43,878 bases of DNA. Origin: Treponema sp. (GTDB lineage Bacteria > Spirochaetota > Spirochaetia > Treponematales > Breznakiellaceae). Shown one piece after another: positions 24,664 to 33,610 of this stretch. The notes under the pieces are model-generated. The model saw only the letters and a program-made list of their open reading frames with translations, made no database searches and was not told where the DNA came from. The stretch spans positions 1-43,878 of the forward strand of contig JAISMC010000070.1 in assembly GCA_031276965.1 (NCBI GenBank), given 5' to 3'. Position numbers and translations under genes: made by a program. Positions within the stretch are counted from its first letter, which is position 1. Each line of letters opens with the position of its first letter.

Positions 24664-26231
24664 ACGGCGTCGGTCAGGACCGGCCTGCCGCCGGAAAAAA
24701 AGCGGCTCCGCTGATCAGGGGGGATCTGAGCCCCCGGGAAATTGTGGCGGAGCTGGACAAGTATATCGTGGGCCAGAAAAAGGCCAAGCGGGCGGTGGCG
24801 GTGGCCCTGCGGAACCGGATACGCCGGCTTAAGCTTGATCCGGAACTGCGGGAGGACATCGCTCCCAAGAACATCCTTATGATAGGTCCCACGGGGGTGG
24901 GTAAGACCGAGATTGCCCGGCGGCTCGCCAAGCTGGCGGGCTCCCCCTTTATCAAGGTAGAAGCCACCAAGTATACCGAGGTGGGTTATGTGGGCCGGGA
25001 TGTGGAGTCCATGATCCGGGACCTGATGGCGGCGGGTTTTCAGATGGTAAAGCAGGAGATGCAGGAGTCGGTTACCGCGGAGGCGGAGAAACTTGCCGAA
25101 GAGGCCCTCCTGGATCTGCTCCTCCCCGGAACAGGGAAAAAGCCCAGGGATACCAAGGGTAAAAATCAGCCCACGGTACGGCCCATGGGGGCCTTTTCCA
25201 TCAATCCCGGCAATACCGGCGTTCCCGGCTCGGCTCTTATGGGCGCCGCCATTCAGGTGGGCATTCCGGTAAACCGGAACATGGAAAACCTGGATTCCGC
25301 TCAGGAGGAAAGCCGCGCCGGAACCGGGGCGGAGGATCCGGCCAGGGAAGTCCCCAACAGTACCAGGGAAAAATTCCGCTCCCTCCTCAGGCAGGGTAAA
25401 CTGGAAGACCGGATGGTGGAGATCACCGTAAGCCAGAGCCCTCAGTTTCCCATGGAGATGATAGCCGGAGGCATGGAGGAACTGGAATCGAGCCTTTCGG
25501 GGATTGCGGGCTTTTTCGGCGGCGGCAAGAAGAAGAAGCTGGTTACCGTAAGCCGGGCCCGGGAGATCCTAATCGGCGAAGAATCGGAGAAGCTTATTGA
25601 CCGGGACCGGGTCAGCGACGAGGCCCGGCAGCGGGTGGAAGAAACGGGCATAGTCTTCATTGACGAGATAGACAAGATCGCCGTTAAAGGCGATCGGGGG
25701 GGCGGCCCGGACGTATCCCGGGAAGGGGTCCAGCGGGACATACTCCCCATTGTGGAGGGGGCTACGGTCAATACCAAATGGGGTCCGGTAAACACCGACC
25801 ACATCCTCTTTGTGGCTGCCGGAGCCTTTAATGTCAGCAAGCCCTCGGACCTGATTCCGGAACTGCAGGGCCGTTTTCCCCTGCGGGTGGAACTGGACTC
25901 CCTGGGTAAGGATGAATTTCTCCGTATTCTCACGGAACCTAAAAACGCCCTGACCAAACAGTACCGGGATCTGCTGGGGACTGAGGCGGTGGAAATTGAA
26001 TTTACCCCCGATGCAGTGGAACGCCTGGCCGCCCTGGCGGCGGATGTTAACAGCCGGCTGGAGAATATTGGAGCCCGGCGGCTCCACACCATCATGGAGG
26101 CTTTATTGGAGGAACTTTCCTTCGAGGCTCCCGACATCGGTCCTGCCAAGATACCCATTACCAGGGAGTATGTGGACAAAAAATTGAGTGATTTGGTCAA
26201 AGACCAAGATCTGGGAAAGTATATTTTATGA
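24660..26231 (+). CDS. hslU: ATP-dependent protease ATPase subunit HslU
   Basis: HslU is the AAA+ unfoldase that feeds HslV. The 523-residue protein shows [22 protein letters not shown], Walker [10 protein letters not shown] near residue 78, the pore motif [19 protein letters not shown], Walker [12 protein letters not shown] near 338, and the C-terminal [12 protein letters not shown] with the HslV-docking end DLGKYIL. It is about 80 residues longer than the E. coli protein. The extra length is in the substrate-binding I-domain (about residues 120-310), which is rich in Gly, Pro, Asn and Glu. HslV and HslU genes overlap by 4 bases. Confidence 0.97.
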   Translation: MNGVGQDRPAAGKKAAPLIRGDLSPREIVAELDKYIVGQKKAKRAVAVALRNRIRRLKLDPELREDIAPKNILMIGPTGVGKTEIARRLAKLAGSPFIKVEATKYTEVGYVGRDVESMIRDLMAAGFQMVKQEMQESVTAEAEKLAEEALLDLLLPGTGKKPRDTKGKNQPTVRPMGAFSINPGNTGVPGSALMGAAIQVGIPVNRNMENLDSAQEESRAGTGAEDPAREVPNSTREKFRSLLRQGKLEDRMVEITVSQSPQFPMEMIAGGMEELESSLSGIAGFFGGGKKKKLVTVSRAREILIGEESEKLIDRDRVSDEARQRVEETGIVFIDEIDKIAVKGDRGGGPDVSREGVQRDILPIVEGATVNTKWGPVNTDHILFVAAGAFNVSKPSDLIPELQGRFPLRVELDSLGKDEFLRILTEPKNALTKQYRDLLGTEAVEIEFTPDAVERLAALAADVNSRLENIGARRLHTIMEALLEELSFEAPDIGPAKIPITREYVDKKLSDLVKDQDLGKYIL

Positions 26232-26284
26232 TTCACGGTAAATATGTTTTTAAATTTGCCGATGATTGAAACTGGGGGTTTGTA

Positions 26285-26701
26285 ATGGTTTCAAATAACT
26301 TTGAAAAAACCGTTGATTTGCTGCACCGGGCCATGGACGCCAATTTGGTCCGCCGGGATGTTATTGCCAACAACTTGTCCCACGCGGAAATGCCTAACTT
26401 CAAACGTTCCGACGTAACCTTTGAAAGCGAGCTGAAACGGGCTCTGGAAACGGAAAAGCAGCGGCCGGTCCTGGAATTGACCCTGACCAATCCCAAACAT
26501 ATTCCCAACTGGCGGGAACGGGATTACCGGGATGTGCAGCCCCGGCGGGTTTTGGATTATCTTAGTACTTCTAAAAATAACGGCAACAACGTAGACATTG
26601 ATCAGGAGGTGATGCTGGCCCTGAGAAATCAGATGACCTACACCCTTCTGGCTCAGGCGGAAACCTTTGAATTCAGCCAGGTCAGCCTGGTCCTTCGTTA
26701 G
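26285..26701 (+). CDS. flgB: Flagellar basal-body rod protein FlgB
   Basis: FlgB forms the proximal part of the flagellar rod. The 138-residue protein has the conserved N-terminal rod motif LHRAMDANLVRRDVIANNLSHAEMPNFKRSDVTFE and the C-terminal helix NNVDIDQEVMLALRNQMTYTLLAQ. It starts the flagellar set that runs without interruption to fliJ; the gap from hslU is 53 bases and no strong separate promoter was found, so co-transcription with the upstream genes is possible. In spirochaetes the rod sits in the periplasm under the outer membrane. Confidence 0.96.
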   Translation: MVSNNFEKTVDLLHRAMDANLVRRDVIANNLSHAEMPNFKRSDVTFESELKRALETEKQRPVLELTLTNPKHIPNWRERDYRDVQPRRVLDYLSTSKNNGNNVDIDQEVMLALRNQMTYTLLAQAETFEFSQVSLVLR

Positions 26702-26711
26702 GAGTTAGCGG

Positions 26712-27179
26712 ATGGGACTTTTTAGTTCAATTAACATAGCCGCCACGGGAATGAGCGCCGAACGGTTCCGTTCGGATGTTATTGCCAACAATATCGCCAA
26801 TGCCTCCACCACCCGTACCCCCGAGGGGGGGCCTTTCCGGCGGAGCAGGGTGATCCTGCGGTCCCGGGCGGAGGAACCCTACTGGCGTTCCCCCTTTCTG
26901 CCGGAGATGCTGGACAACGGCGCCGGTAAGGGGGTCCGGGTAGCGGAGGTACAGAAGGATTACAGTCCCGATAATCCGCTGCGGCTGGATTACAATCCAA
27001 CCCATCCCGACGCCATTAAAACCGGTCCCCGGGCAGGATATGTGGAGATGCCCAATGTCAATATCGTTACCGAAATGGTTGACATGATCGCCGCATCCCG
27101 GGCCTACGAGGCCAACGCTTCCATAGTGGAAGGTTCCAAGGCCATGTTTTCACGGGCCCTGGACATCGGCAGCAGATAA
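26712..27179 (+). CDS. flgC: Flagellar basal-body rod protein FlgC
   Basis: Second proximal rod protein, 155 residues. It has the N-terminal INIAATGMSAERFRSDVIANNIANASTTRTPEGGPFRR, the middle NPTHPDAIKTGPRAGYVEMPNVNIVTEM, and the C-terminal rod helix VDMIAASRAYEANASIVEGSKAMF. It follows flgB by ten bases with a weak purine-rich site. Order flgB-flgC-fliE matches both Bacillus and other spirochaetes. Confidence 0.96.
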   Translation: MGLFSSINIAATGMSAERFRSDVIANNIANASTTRTPEGGPFRRSRVILRSRAEEPYWRSPFLPEMLDNGAGKGVRVAEVQKDYSPDNPLRLDYNPTHPDAIKTGPRAGYVEMPNVNIVTEMVDMIAASRAYEANASIVEGSKAMFSRALDIGSR

Positions 27180-27210
27180 AATTTGATAAGCGGGGTTTTT
27201 TCAAAACATC

Positions 27211-27227
27211 AGGTTTTGCGGAAACCT
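27211..27227 (+). other. Hairpin in the flgC-fliE gap
   Basis: AGGTTT (27211-27216) and AAACCT (27222-27227) pair around TGCGG, in a 69-base gap. No T-run follows. It is one of several short stems found in gaps of this operon and could adjust transcript stability or fliE translation. Confidence 0.35.
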
Positions 27228-27248
27228 CAAGTATAAGCGGAGGGGAAT

Positions 27249-27626
27249 ATGACTATTTACAGGCCTGAACTGGTAAACGGCGATAAGGTACCTATGACGG
27301 TAACTCATCCTAATCACTTGGTTTCTTTGAAACAGCCCTATGCGGCTTCGGGGCGCGCCATATCGGCCCTGGGAGAAAAGATAGGCGCCGAAGCGGCGAT
27401 CCGTTCCGGCACATTCGAAGACGCCATGCTCCAGGCGCTGGACAAGGTAAGCGGCCTGCAGCAGGAATCGAGCAGCCTGGTCCAGGCGGCCATTACCGAT
27501 CCCGGTTCGGTTGATATCCACGACATAACCATTGCCCAGGCGCGGGCCAATATGTCCTTAAACATCACCAGAACTATACTAAGCCGTCTGGTTCAGGGCT
27601 GGAGGGATCTGATCAATACGAGATAG
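27249..27626 (+). CDS. fliE: Flagellar hook-basal body protein FliE
   Basis: FliE joins the MS ring to the rod. The 125-residue product ends in the family motif: FEDAMLQALDKVSGLQQESSSLVQAAITDPGSVDIHDITIAQARANMSLNITRTILSRLVQGWRDLINTR, read in the last 70 residues, with the conserved VDIHDITIAQ core. The N-terminal 50 residues are variable. AGCGGAGGGGA precedes the start. An 88-base gap with an imperfect GC-rich stem separates it from fliF. Confidence 0.94.
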   Translation: MTIYRPELVNGDKVPMTVTHPNHLVSLKQPYAASGRAISALGEKIGAEAAIRSGTFEDAMLQALDKVSGLQQESSSLVQAAITDPGSVDIHDITIAQARANMSLNITRTILSRLVQGWRDLINTR

Positions 27627-27714
27627 CGCCGGCGTGTCCCCGTCCTTCCGCGGCGGGGATCGTTCCGCGGGACGGCCCGCTTGAGGATAAGAAGTTCTTC
27701 TGGGGAGGGGAATA

Positions 27715-29421
27715 ATGAACGAATTGTTTAAAAAAATCATCGGCCAGATCGCATCTCTTTGGGGGAAGTGGTCTCTGGTACAGAAGATCATCCTTCTGGT
27801 CATTGTGGCCGTTGCCATCGGCGGCGTAATAGCTCTGGCGCTGGTATCTTCCGCGCCCACCATGGTACCGGTCATTGACGCTCCCGTCAGGGACGAAGAC
27901 GCCCGGGACCGGATAATTACCAGAATAAACGAAGAAGGTATCAAGACTTCGGTTTCCGCCGCGGGAACCATCATGGTGTCCGACGAAAAGACCGCCCGGC
28001 GGCTCCGGTCCCTCCTTATCCGGGAAGATCTTATCCCTTCAGGGACCGACCCTTGGGCCATCTTCGACCGGGAGCGGTGGAGCCTTACGGACTTTGAACG
28101 AAACATTAACCTTCAGCGGGCAATCAGGCAGATGATAACGGATCACATCAAGGCGCTGGACGAGGTAGATGACGCCAACGTTACCGTGGTTATACCCAAG
28201 CGGGAACTTTTCGCATCGGACCAAAACCCGGTTACCGCCAGCGTTATCCTGGTTCCCAAACCGGGCAGCGACATTACGGAGAACCGGAAAAAGATTGAAG
28301 GCATCCAAAAGCTCCTCAAATTTGCGCTGGAGGGGCTCAAGGACGAGAACATCGTTATTACCGATCAAAACGGCTTCCAGTTGAACGACTTCGCCGGCCT
28401 TGCGGAGTGGGGCCGGCTTACCCGGATCGAGCGGGAACAGAAAATTATCCAAGTGCAGGAAGCCAAGTACCGGGCCAAGGTCCTCAATTCTCTCCAGGAA
28501 ACCTATACTCCCGACCGGGTCCGGGATCTCAATATCAAAATTGATATGGATATGTCTCAGAAGAACATCAATACCTCGGAATTCTTCCCCATCACCATAC
28601 AGCCGGATAATCCCAGTACCCCCTACGACGATTCGGAACGGGTAAAGTCCATAACCCGTTCCCAGTCCACTTCGGACACTTCCTGGAAGGGCACCGGCTT
28701 TACCCCCGAAGGTCCCGGAGGGGTGGAAGGGCAGACCGCCCCGGCCTACCGGGATATGTCCAACCTCTACGGAGAGGTTACCCAGCATACGCTGACCAAT
28801 AACGAAGAGATAAACAGCCGCCAGATTCAGGAGGAACGGAGTCCCAGCATAGACCGGGTTACGGTTTCGGTGAACATCGACGGCCAGTGGAAGTGGAAGT
28901 ACGATGACAAGGGAAAACCCGTAGTGCTTGCCGACGGCTCCATAGACCGGGAGTATATCCCCGTTCCCCCGGAGGATCTCCGGGCCACCCAGACGCTGAT
29001 CCAGAACGCCATCGGCTATCAGTCAAGCTGGGGCGATACGGTAACGGTACAAAATATACGCTTTGACCGGACCCGGCAGTTTACCGAAGAGGACGCCGCC
29101 TATTTTAGGCAGAAGCAGATTCAAATGACCATTCTGATATTCCTTTCGGGACTGGCCATACTTTTGGTCTCCTTTATCGTTTTCCGTATGATATCCAGAG
29201 AGATGGAACGGCGGCGCCGCCTGCGGGAAGAGGAGCTTTCGCGGCAGCATCAGATGATGCGGGAAAGCGCCCTCCGGGAAGCGGAAGAAGAGGGCGTCGA
29301 AGTTTCCATGTCCGTGGAAGAACGGAAGCGCATGGAGCTGCAGGAGAATGCCATCAATATGGCGAAAGAACATCCCGCGGATGTGGCCCAGCTCATCAGA
29401 ACCTGGCTTTTGGAGGAATAG
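27715..29421 (+). CDS. fliF: Flagellar MS-ring protein FliF
   Basis: FliF builds the membrane ring on which the motor and export gate assemble. The 568-residue protein has two membrane spans (about residues 24-44, IILLVIVAVAIGGVIALAL, and 480-500, ILIFLSGLAILLVSFIVFRM). The periplasmic part carries the ring-building motifs (VPVIDAPVRDEDARDRIITR, SLTDFERNINLQRAIRQMI, DEVDDANVTVVIPKRELF, ASVILVPKPGSDI). The C-terminal cytoplasmic tail ends AKEHPADVAQLIRTWLLEE, the FliG-binding helix. GGGGAGGGGAATA precedes the ATG. Confidence 0.97.
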   Translation: MNELFKKIIGQIASLWGKWSLVQKIILLVIVAVAIGGVIALALVSSAPTMVPVIDAPVRDEDARDRIITRINEEGIKTSVSAAGTIMVSDEKTARRLRSLLIREDLIPSGTDPWAIFDRERWSLTDFERNINLQRAIRQMITDHIKALDEVDDANVTVVIPKRELFASDQNPVTASVILVPKPGSDITENRKKIEGIQKLLKFALEGLKDENIVITDQNGFQLNDFAGLAEWGRLTRIEREQKIIQVQEAKYRAKVLNSLQETYTPDRVRDLNIKIDMDMSQKNINTSEFFPITIQPDNPSTPYDDSERVKSITRSQSTSDTSWKGTGFTPEGPGGVEGQTAPAYRDMSNLYGEVTQHTLTNNEEINSRQIQEERSPSIDRVTVSVNIDGQWKWKYDDKGKPVVLADGSIDREYIPVPPEDLRATQTLIQNAIGYQSSWGDTVTVQNIRFDRTRQFTEEDAAYFRQKQIQMTILIFLSGLAILLVSFIVFRMISREMERRRRLREEELSRQHQMMRESALREAEEEGVEVSMSVEERKRMELQENAINMAKEHPADVAQLIRTWLLEE

Positions 29422-29424
29422 GAA

Positions 29425-30486
29425 ATGGCTAAAACTTCGGCGGCCGCCCCGGCCTCTATTTCCGGTTCGGGCAAAAAGAAGAGCAGCAAGGAATTTACCG
29501 GAAGGCAGAAGGCGGCCATATTTCTGGTCAGCATAGGTTCGGAAATTTCCGCGGAGATCTTCAAGTATCTCCGGGAAGATGAAATCGAAACCCTCACCTT
29601 TGAAATTGCCCGGCTTGAAACCATAGAGCCGGAGCAGAAGGATGCGGTCCTCATGGAGTTCCAGGAACTCATGATGGCCAACGAGTTCATCTCCACCGGC
29701 GGCATTGACTATGCCCGGGAGCTTCTGGAAAAATCCCTGGGGAGCCAGAAGGCCATCGATATCATCAACCGCCTTACCTCAAGCCTTCAGGTGCGGCCCT
29801 TTGACTTTATCCGCCGTACCGATCCGGCCCACCTCCTCAACTTTATCCAGCAGGAACATCCTCAGACCATCGCCTTGATCCTGGCTTACCTGGAGCCGAA
29901 CAAGGCGTCTATCATTCTGCAGAACCTTCCCCATGAGGTGCAGAGCGATGTGGCCCGGCGTATCGCCACCATGGACCGTACCAGTCCCGAGGTGTTGCGG
30001 GAGGTGGAACGGGTCCTGGAGAAAAAACTTTCCACCCTGTCCAGTGAAGATTATACCGCCGCCGGCGGCGTCGAGAGCATCGTGGAGATCCTCAACCTGG
30101 TTGACCGGGCGTCGGAGAAGCAGATCATCGAAGCCCTGGAAGACGAGGACCCGGAACTGGCGGAGGAGATCAAGAAGCGGATGTTCGTCTTTGAGGACAT
30201 TGTCATGCTGGACGACCGGGCCATTCAAAAAGTTATGCGGGAAGTGGATTCCCAGGAACTGGCCAAGGCCCTCAAGTCGGTGGATACCGAGGTCCAGGAC
30301 AAGATCTTCAGGAATATGTCGAAGCGCGCCGCAGGCATGCTCAAGGAAGACATGGAATACATGGGTCCGGTCCGCTTAAAGGATGTGGAAGAGGCCCAGC
30401 AGAAGATCGTTTCGATAATCCGGCATCTGGAAGATACCGGCGAAATTGTGGTTGCCCGTTCCGGAGAGGACGAATTGGTTGTATAG
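29425..30486 (+). CDS. fliG: Flagellar motor switch protein FliG
   Basis: FliG transmits torque from the stators to the rotor and sets rotation direction. The 353-residue product has three domains: FliF-binding N-domain (GRQKAAIFLVSIGSEISAEIF), middle domain (HPQTIALILAYLEPNKASIILQNLP, with EHPQ) and torque helix in the C-domain (MFVFEDIVMLDDRAIQKVMREVDSQELAKALK, then GPVRLKDVEEAQQKIV). A Ser/Lys-rich leader of about 25 residues precedes the N-domain. It begins 3 bases after fliF. Confidence 0.98.
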   Translation: MAKTSAAAPASISGSGKKKSSKEFTGRQKAAIFLVSIGSEISAEIFKYLREDEIETLTFEIARLETIEPEQKDAVLMEFQELMMANEFISTGGIDYARELLEKSLGSQKAIDIINRLTSSLQVRPFDFIRRTDPAHLLNFIQQEHPQTIALILAYLEPNKASIILQNLPHEVQSDVARRIATMDRTSPEVLREVERVLEKKLSTLSSEDYTAAGGVESIVEILNLVDRASEKQIIEALEDEDPELAEEIKKRMFVFEDIVMLDDRAIQKVMREVDSQELAKALKSVDTEVQDKIFRNMSKRAAGMLKEDMEYMGPVRLKDVEEAQQKIVSIIRHLEDTGEIVVARSGEDELVV

Positions 30487-30512
30487 GGCCCGGTTTTTAT
30501 ACGGTTCATTTA

Positions 30513-30538
30513 GAAGTTTTTCTTCTATAGAAAACTTC
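30513..30538 (+). other. Hairpin just before fliH
   Basis: GAAGTTTT (30513-30520) and AAAACTTC (30531-30538) form an 8-bp stem around a 10-base loop. Its right arm ends 11 bases before the fliH start, next to the GAGGGG ribosome site, so folding could limit ribosome access to fliH. Confidence 0.45.
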
Positions 30539-30549
30539 GAGGGGTAGAC

Positions 30550-31509
30550 ATGGCAAAGGCGGTATTCAGACCCAGCGAGGTAACCCTCAGCGATAAAAAG
30601 ATAATCCTCGATCCTCCCCATGCTTTTCCTGATTTAGCTCATCTTGTGGTTAAAAAGGAAGAGGATCCGGAGGAGGTAGAGGAGCTTGACCAGTACCAGG
30701 GGCCGACCGCTGATGATATTCGCCGGGAAGCGGAGGATTTTAGATCCCAGTGGAATATGGAACGGGAGGCCATGATTCGTTCCGCCAAGGCGGAAGGCGA
30801 AAGGATCCTCAAGGAGGCGGAGGAAGCGGCCTTTCAGGAAGTAAAGCGCAAGACTAATGAAGCCCAGTCCCTTAAGCGGGAAGCCGAAGATGAGGCGGAG
30901 AAGATCATCGCCGAGGCAAAACAGCAGGCCCAGGCCATTGAAGCCGCCGCCCGTTCCGCCTTTGAGGCGGAACGGCAGGAAGCGGAGGAGCGGGGCAGGA
31001 TTGCGGGAAGGGAGACAGGTTTCGGCGAGGGCAAGGCCGAGGCGGAGCGGCTTATTCAGCGGACCCAGACCATACTGGAACGGGCCCAGGATAAGCGGGC
31101 GGAGATCTTGGCGGAAACGGAACAGCAGATTATCGATCTGGTTCTCCTTATCTCCCGGAAAGTGATCAAGGTTATTTCCGAAAACCAGCGCAATGTGGTT
31201 ATTTCCAATGTGGTTCAGGCTCTGCGGAAGGTGAAGGGCCGGGGAAATATTCTCATCCGGGTAAACATGATGGATCTTAAGATGACATCGGATCATACCA
31301 AGGAATTTATCAAACTGGTGGAGGGAGCCAAATCCATACAGGTAATTGAAGATTCCACCGTTGATCCCGGAGGCTGTGTTATCGAAACCGATTTCGGCGA
31401 AATCGACGCCCGGATATCAAGCCAGCTTGCGGAACTGGAAACTAAGATCCTGGAGATTTCTCCCATCAAGGGCCGGGCGAAAACGGCGGCCATCGGCGAA
31501 GGGGTCTAG
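30550..31509 (+). CDS. fliH: Flagellar export ATPase regulator FliH
   Basis: FliH binds and restrains the export ATPase FliI. The 319-residue protein has a variable N-terminus (residues 1-60), a long Glu/Ala/Arg coiled coil (residues 65-185) with a glycine-spaced stretch GRIAGRETGFGEGKAEAERL as in FliH helix-packing repeats, and a C-terminal FliI-binding domain (EILAETEQQIIDLVLLISRKVIKVI, VVQALRKVKGRGNILIRVN, DPGGCVIETDFGEIDARISSQLAEL). The gap of 63 bases before it holds a hairpin. Confidence 0.94.
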   Translation: MAKAVFRPSEVTLSDKKIILDPPHAFPDLAHLVVKKEEDPEEVEELDQYQGPTADDIRREAEDFRSQWNMEREAMIRSAKAEGERILKEAEEAAFQEVKRKTNEAQSLKREAEDEAEKIIAEAKQQAQAIEAAARSAFEAERQEAEERGRIAGRETGFGEGKAEAERLIQRTQTILERAQDKRAEILAETEQQIIDLVLLISRKVIKVISENQRNVVISNVVQALRKVKGRGNILIRVNMMDLKMTSDHTKEFIKLVEGAKSIQVIEDSTVDPGGCVIETDFGEIDARISSQLAELETKILEISPIKGRAKTAAIGEGV

Positions 31510-31513
31510 CAGC

Positions 31514-31552
31514 CCCGGTAACCGGGATTTTTTGCATGAATATGCAAAAAAT
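31514..31552 (+). promoter_or_regulatory. Attenuator-like double stem between fliH and fliI
   Basis: CCCGG (31514-31518) and CCGGG (31522-31526) form a short GC stem that is followed at once by ATTTTTTG, which looks like a small intrinsic terminator. The T-run is itself the left arm of a second, perfect 11-bp stem (31527-31537 with 31542-31552, loop GAAT). The second stem would hide the T-run in A-T pairing. The two could act as partial terminator and antiterminator between fliH and fliI. Function is inferred from structure only. Confidence 0.45.
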
Positions 31553-31590
31553 TCATCAAATCAGCAGGCTGCCGGGCTGCGGGAGGAAGC

Positions 31591-33132
31591 ATGGAAACTT
31601 TATTCGAAAAGTATCTTATTACCGCCGAAAAGGTTGAACCCATAAAGTGCGTGGGCCGCATCGTTAAGGTCCAGGGACTGTTAATTGAAAGCCTCGGTCC
31701 GGGAGCGGTGATCGGTGAGGTTTGCAGGATTGTGGCGCCCAGGGGCAGGGGCAGCATCCAGGCTGAGGTGGTGGGACTCCGGGGTGAAACGGTACAGCTT
31801 ATGGCCTATGAGGAGACCGGCGGCATTGAGGTGGGAAACAGGGTAATCGCCTCCGGGACCCGTCTGGAAGTGGCGGTTTCCAATAAGCTGCTGGGCAGGG
31901 TTCTCAACTCCCGGGGTAAGCCCGCCGATGGAAAAGAGGAGATCGACGCCTCCGTAAAGTATTCCGCCATGGCAAGCCCCCCGGACCCCCTGAAACGCAG
32001 GCGCATAACCCAGCGTATCTCCACAGGGGTACGGGCCATTGACGGCCTCCTCGCCGTGGGCCGGGGACAGCGGCTGGGGATCTTTGCCGGGTCCGGGGTG
32101 GGGAAGTCCTCCCTTTTGGGGATGATAGCCCGGAACACCAGCGCCGACGTTAATGTGATTGCCCTTATCGGGGAACGGGGCCGGGAAGTCAATGACTTCA
32201 TCGAAAAGGATCTGGGGAGCGAGGGACTTGCCCGGAGTGTACTGGTGGTGGCAACCTCCGACGAGCCTCCCCTTTCCCGTCTCCGGGGGGCCTATGTGGC
32301 CGCTGCGGTGGCGGAGTCCTTCCGGGATCAGGGGCTGGACGTGATGCTCTTCTTTGATTCGGTAACCCGCTTCGCCCGGGCCCAGCGCGAGGTAGGGCTC
32401 GCCGCCGGGGAACCTCCCGCTACCCGGGGCTATACTCCCAGCGTTTTTGATTCCATGCCCAAACTGCTGGAACGTTCCGGTACCGCCGAAAGGGGCAGCA
32501 TCACCGGTTTCTATACCGTCCTTGTTGACGGAGATGATATGGATGAGCCCATATCCGATACGGTCCGGGGGATTCTTGACGGTCACGTGGTGCTTTCCCG
32601 GCGGCTGGCGGCGCGTTACCATTATCCTTCCATCGATATTTTACAGAGCGTTTCCCGGCTGGCTCCGGCGGTTTCAGGAAAGGCGTCCGCCCAGGCCGCA
32701 GGAGTGGTCCGCCGGAACATGGCGATCTATGCGGAGTCGGAGGATCTTATCAACGTAGGAGCCTACCATGCGGGTTCCAATCCGGCTATTGACGAAGCCA
32801 TTGCCAAACATCAGGGGATCGAGAATTTTCTCGTACAAGAACTGGATGAACGATCCTCCCTGGAAAAAACGCTTTCCCTGTTAAGCGAAGTTTCCGGGGT
32901 TCCCATACCCGAAGAGGAAATGGCCGGCCGTATTCCCCGGATGGTTTTTTCCGGTTCTCCGGCGGAGGACAGCCGGGAACCGTCCGCTGCCGGCGGATTT
33001 TTCAAAAGTTACGATAAAGGCCCGGCCGGTTTTGCCGCCGGGTCCGCCGAAACCAGCGGCGGGGCCGATGCAGCGGCAGGCGCTTTTGCAGAGGGCGGCG
33101 TCTTATCCGCGGATACAGCTGCGGTCCCATGA
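31591..33132 (+). CDS. fliI: Flagellum-specific export ATPase FliI
   Basis: FliI energises the type III export of flagellar parts. The 513-residue protein has the F1-beta-like core: Walker A GIFAGSGVGKSSLLGMIARN near residue 170, VIALIGERGREVNDFIEKDL, MLFFDSVTRFARAQREVGLAAGEPPATRGYTPSVF, SITGFYTVLVDGDDMDEPISD, and GHVVLSRRLAARYHYPSIDIL. Family members are usually near 440 residues. Here about 59 residues follow the core, with an Ala/Gly/Ser-rich, low-complexity sequence (AAGGFFKSYDKGPAGFAAGS and further). The gene ends in a 4-base overlap with fliJ. Confidence 0.97.
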   Translation: METLFEKYLITAEKVEPIKCVGRIVKVQGLLIESLGPGAVIGEVCRIVAPRGRGSIQAEVVGLRGETVQLMAYEETGGIEVGNRVIASGTRLEVAVSNKLLGRVLNSRGKPADGKEEIDASVKYSAMASPPDPLKRRRITQRISTGVRAIDGLLAVGRGQRLGIFAGSGVGKSSLLGMIARNTSADVNVIALIGERGREVNDFIEKDLGSEGLARSVLVVATSDEPPLSRLRGAYVAAAVAESFRDQGLDVMLFFDSVTRFARAQREVGLAAGEPPATRGYTPSVFDSMPKLLERSGTAERGSITGFYTVLVDGDDMDEPISDTVRGILDGHVVLSRRLAARYHYPSIDILQSVSRLAPAVSGKASAQAAGVVRRNMAIYAESEDLINVGAYHAGSNPAIDEAIAKHQGIENFLVQELDERSSLEKTLSLLSEVSGVPIPEEEMAGRIPRMVFSGSPAEDSREPSAAGGFFKSYDKGPAGFAAGSAETSGGADAAAGAFAEGGVLSADTAAVP

Positions 33133-33566
33133 AGCGTTTCAGATTCAGCCTGGAAAAGGTATTGGAGCTCCGGGCCTACCGGGAGCGGGAAGCCGAGATA
33201 GAGCTGGGCAGGACTATAGGCATTTTAACGGAAATAGAGAAGAGGATCTTCGGCCTTGCCCAGGAACGGATCAAGGCTGCGGGGGAACGTTTTTCCCAGG
33301 GACCCGGACAGATACAGAACTATGAGCGCTACATACTGAGGCTCGATAAAACCCGGGACCGCCTGCTGGAAGACGCCGCCAGGGCGGAACTTAAGGTTGC
33401 CGAAGCCCGGGAAGCGTACCTCGCCGCATCCAGGGAACGGAAGGCCGTCGATAAAATAAGGGAGCGCCGGGAACAGGAGTACCGTAAACAGATGCTGACG
33501 GAGGAAACCAAAATACTGGACGACATCTCCGGCGGCTCTTCGGCAAGAAAGCTGGTGATGGGCTGA
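33129..33566 (+). CDS. fliJ: Flagellar export chaperone FliJ
   Basis: FliJ is the coiled-coil stalk protein of the export ATPase. The 145-residue product starts MKRFRFSLEKVLELRAYRER, typical of FliJ, and is almost wholly heptad helix (EAEIELGRTIGILTEIEKRI, KTRDRLLEDAARAELKVAEA, EQEYRKQMLTEETKILDDIS). It overlaps fliI by ATGA and is the last gene of the plus-strand flagellar set. The next gene is convergent. Confidence 0.92.
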   Translation: MKRFRFSLEKVLELRAYREREAEIELGRTIGILTEIEKRIFGLAQERIKAAGERFSQGPGQIQNYERYILRLDKTRDRLLEDAARAELKVAEAREAYLAASRERKAVDKIRERREQEYRKQMLTEETKILDDISGGSSARKLVMG

Positions 33567-33610
33567 CCTGTCTGCGCCTTTATAATCAAGCCTCTGCGGA
33601 TCCGCGGCGG

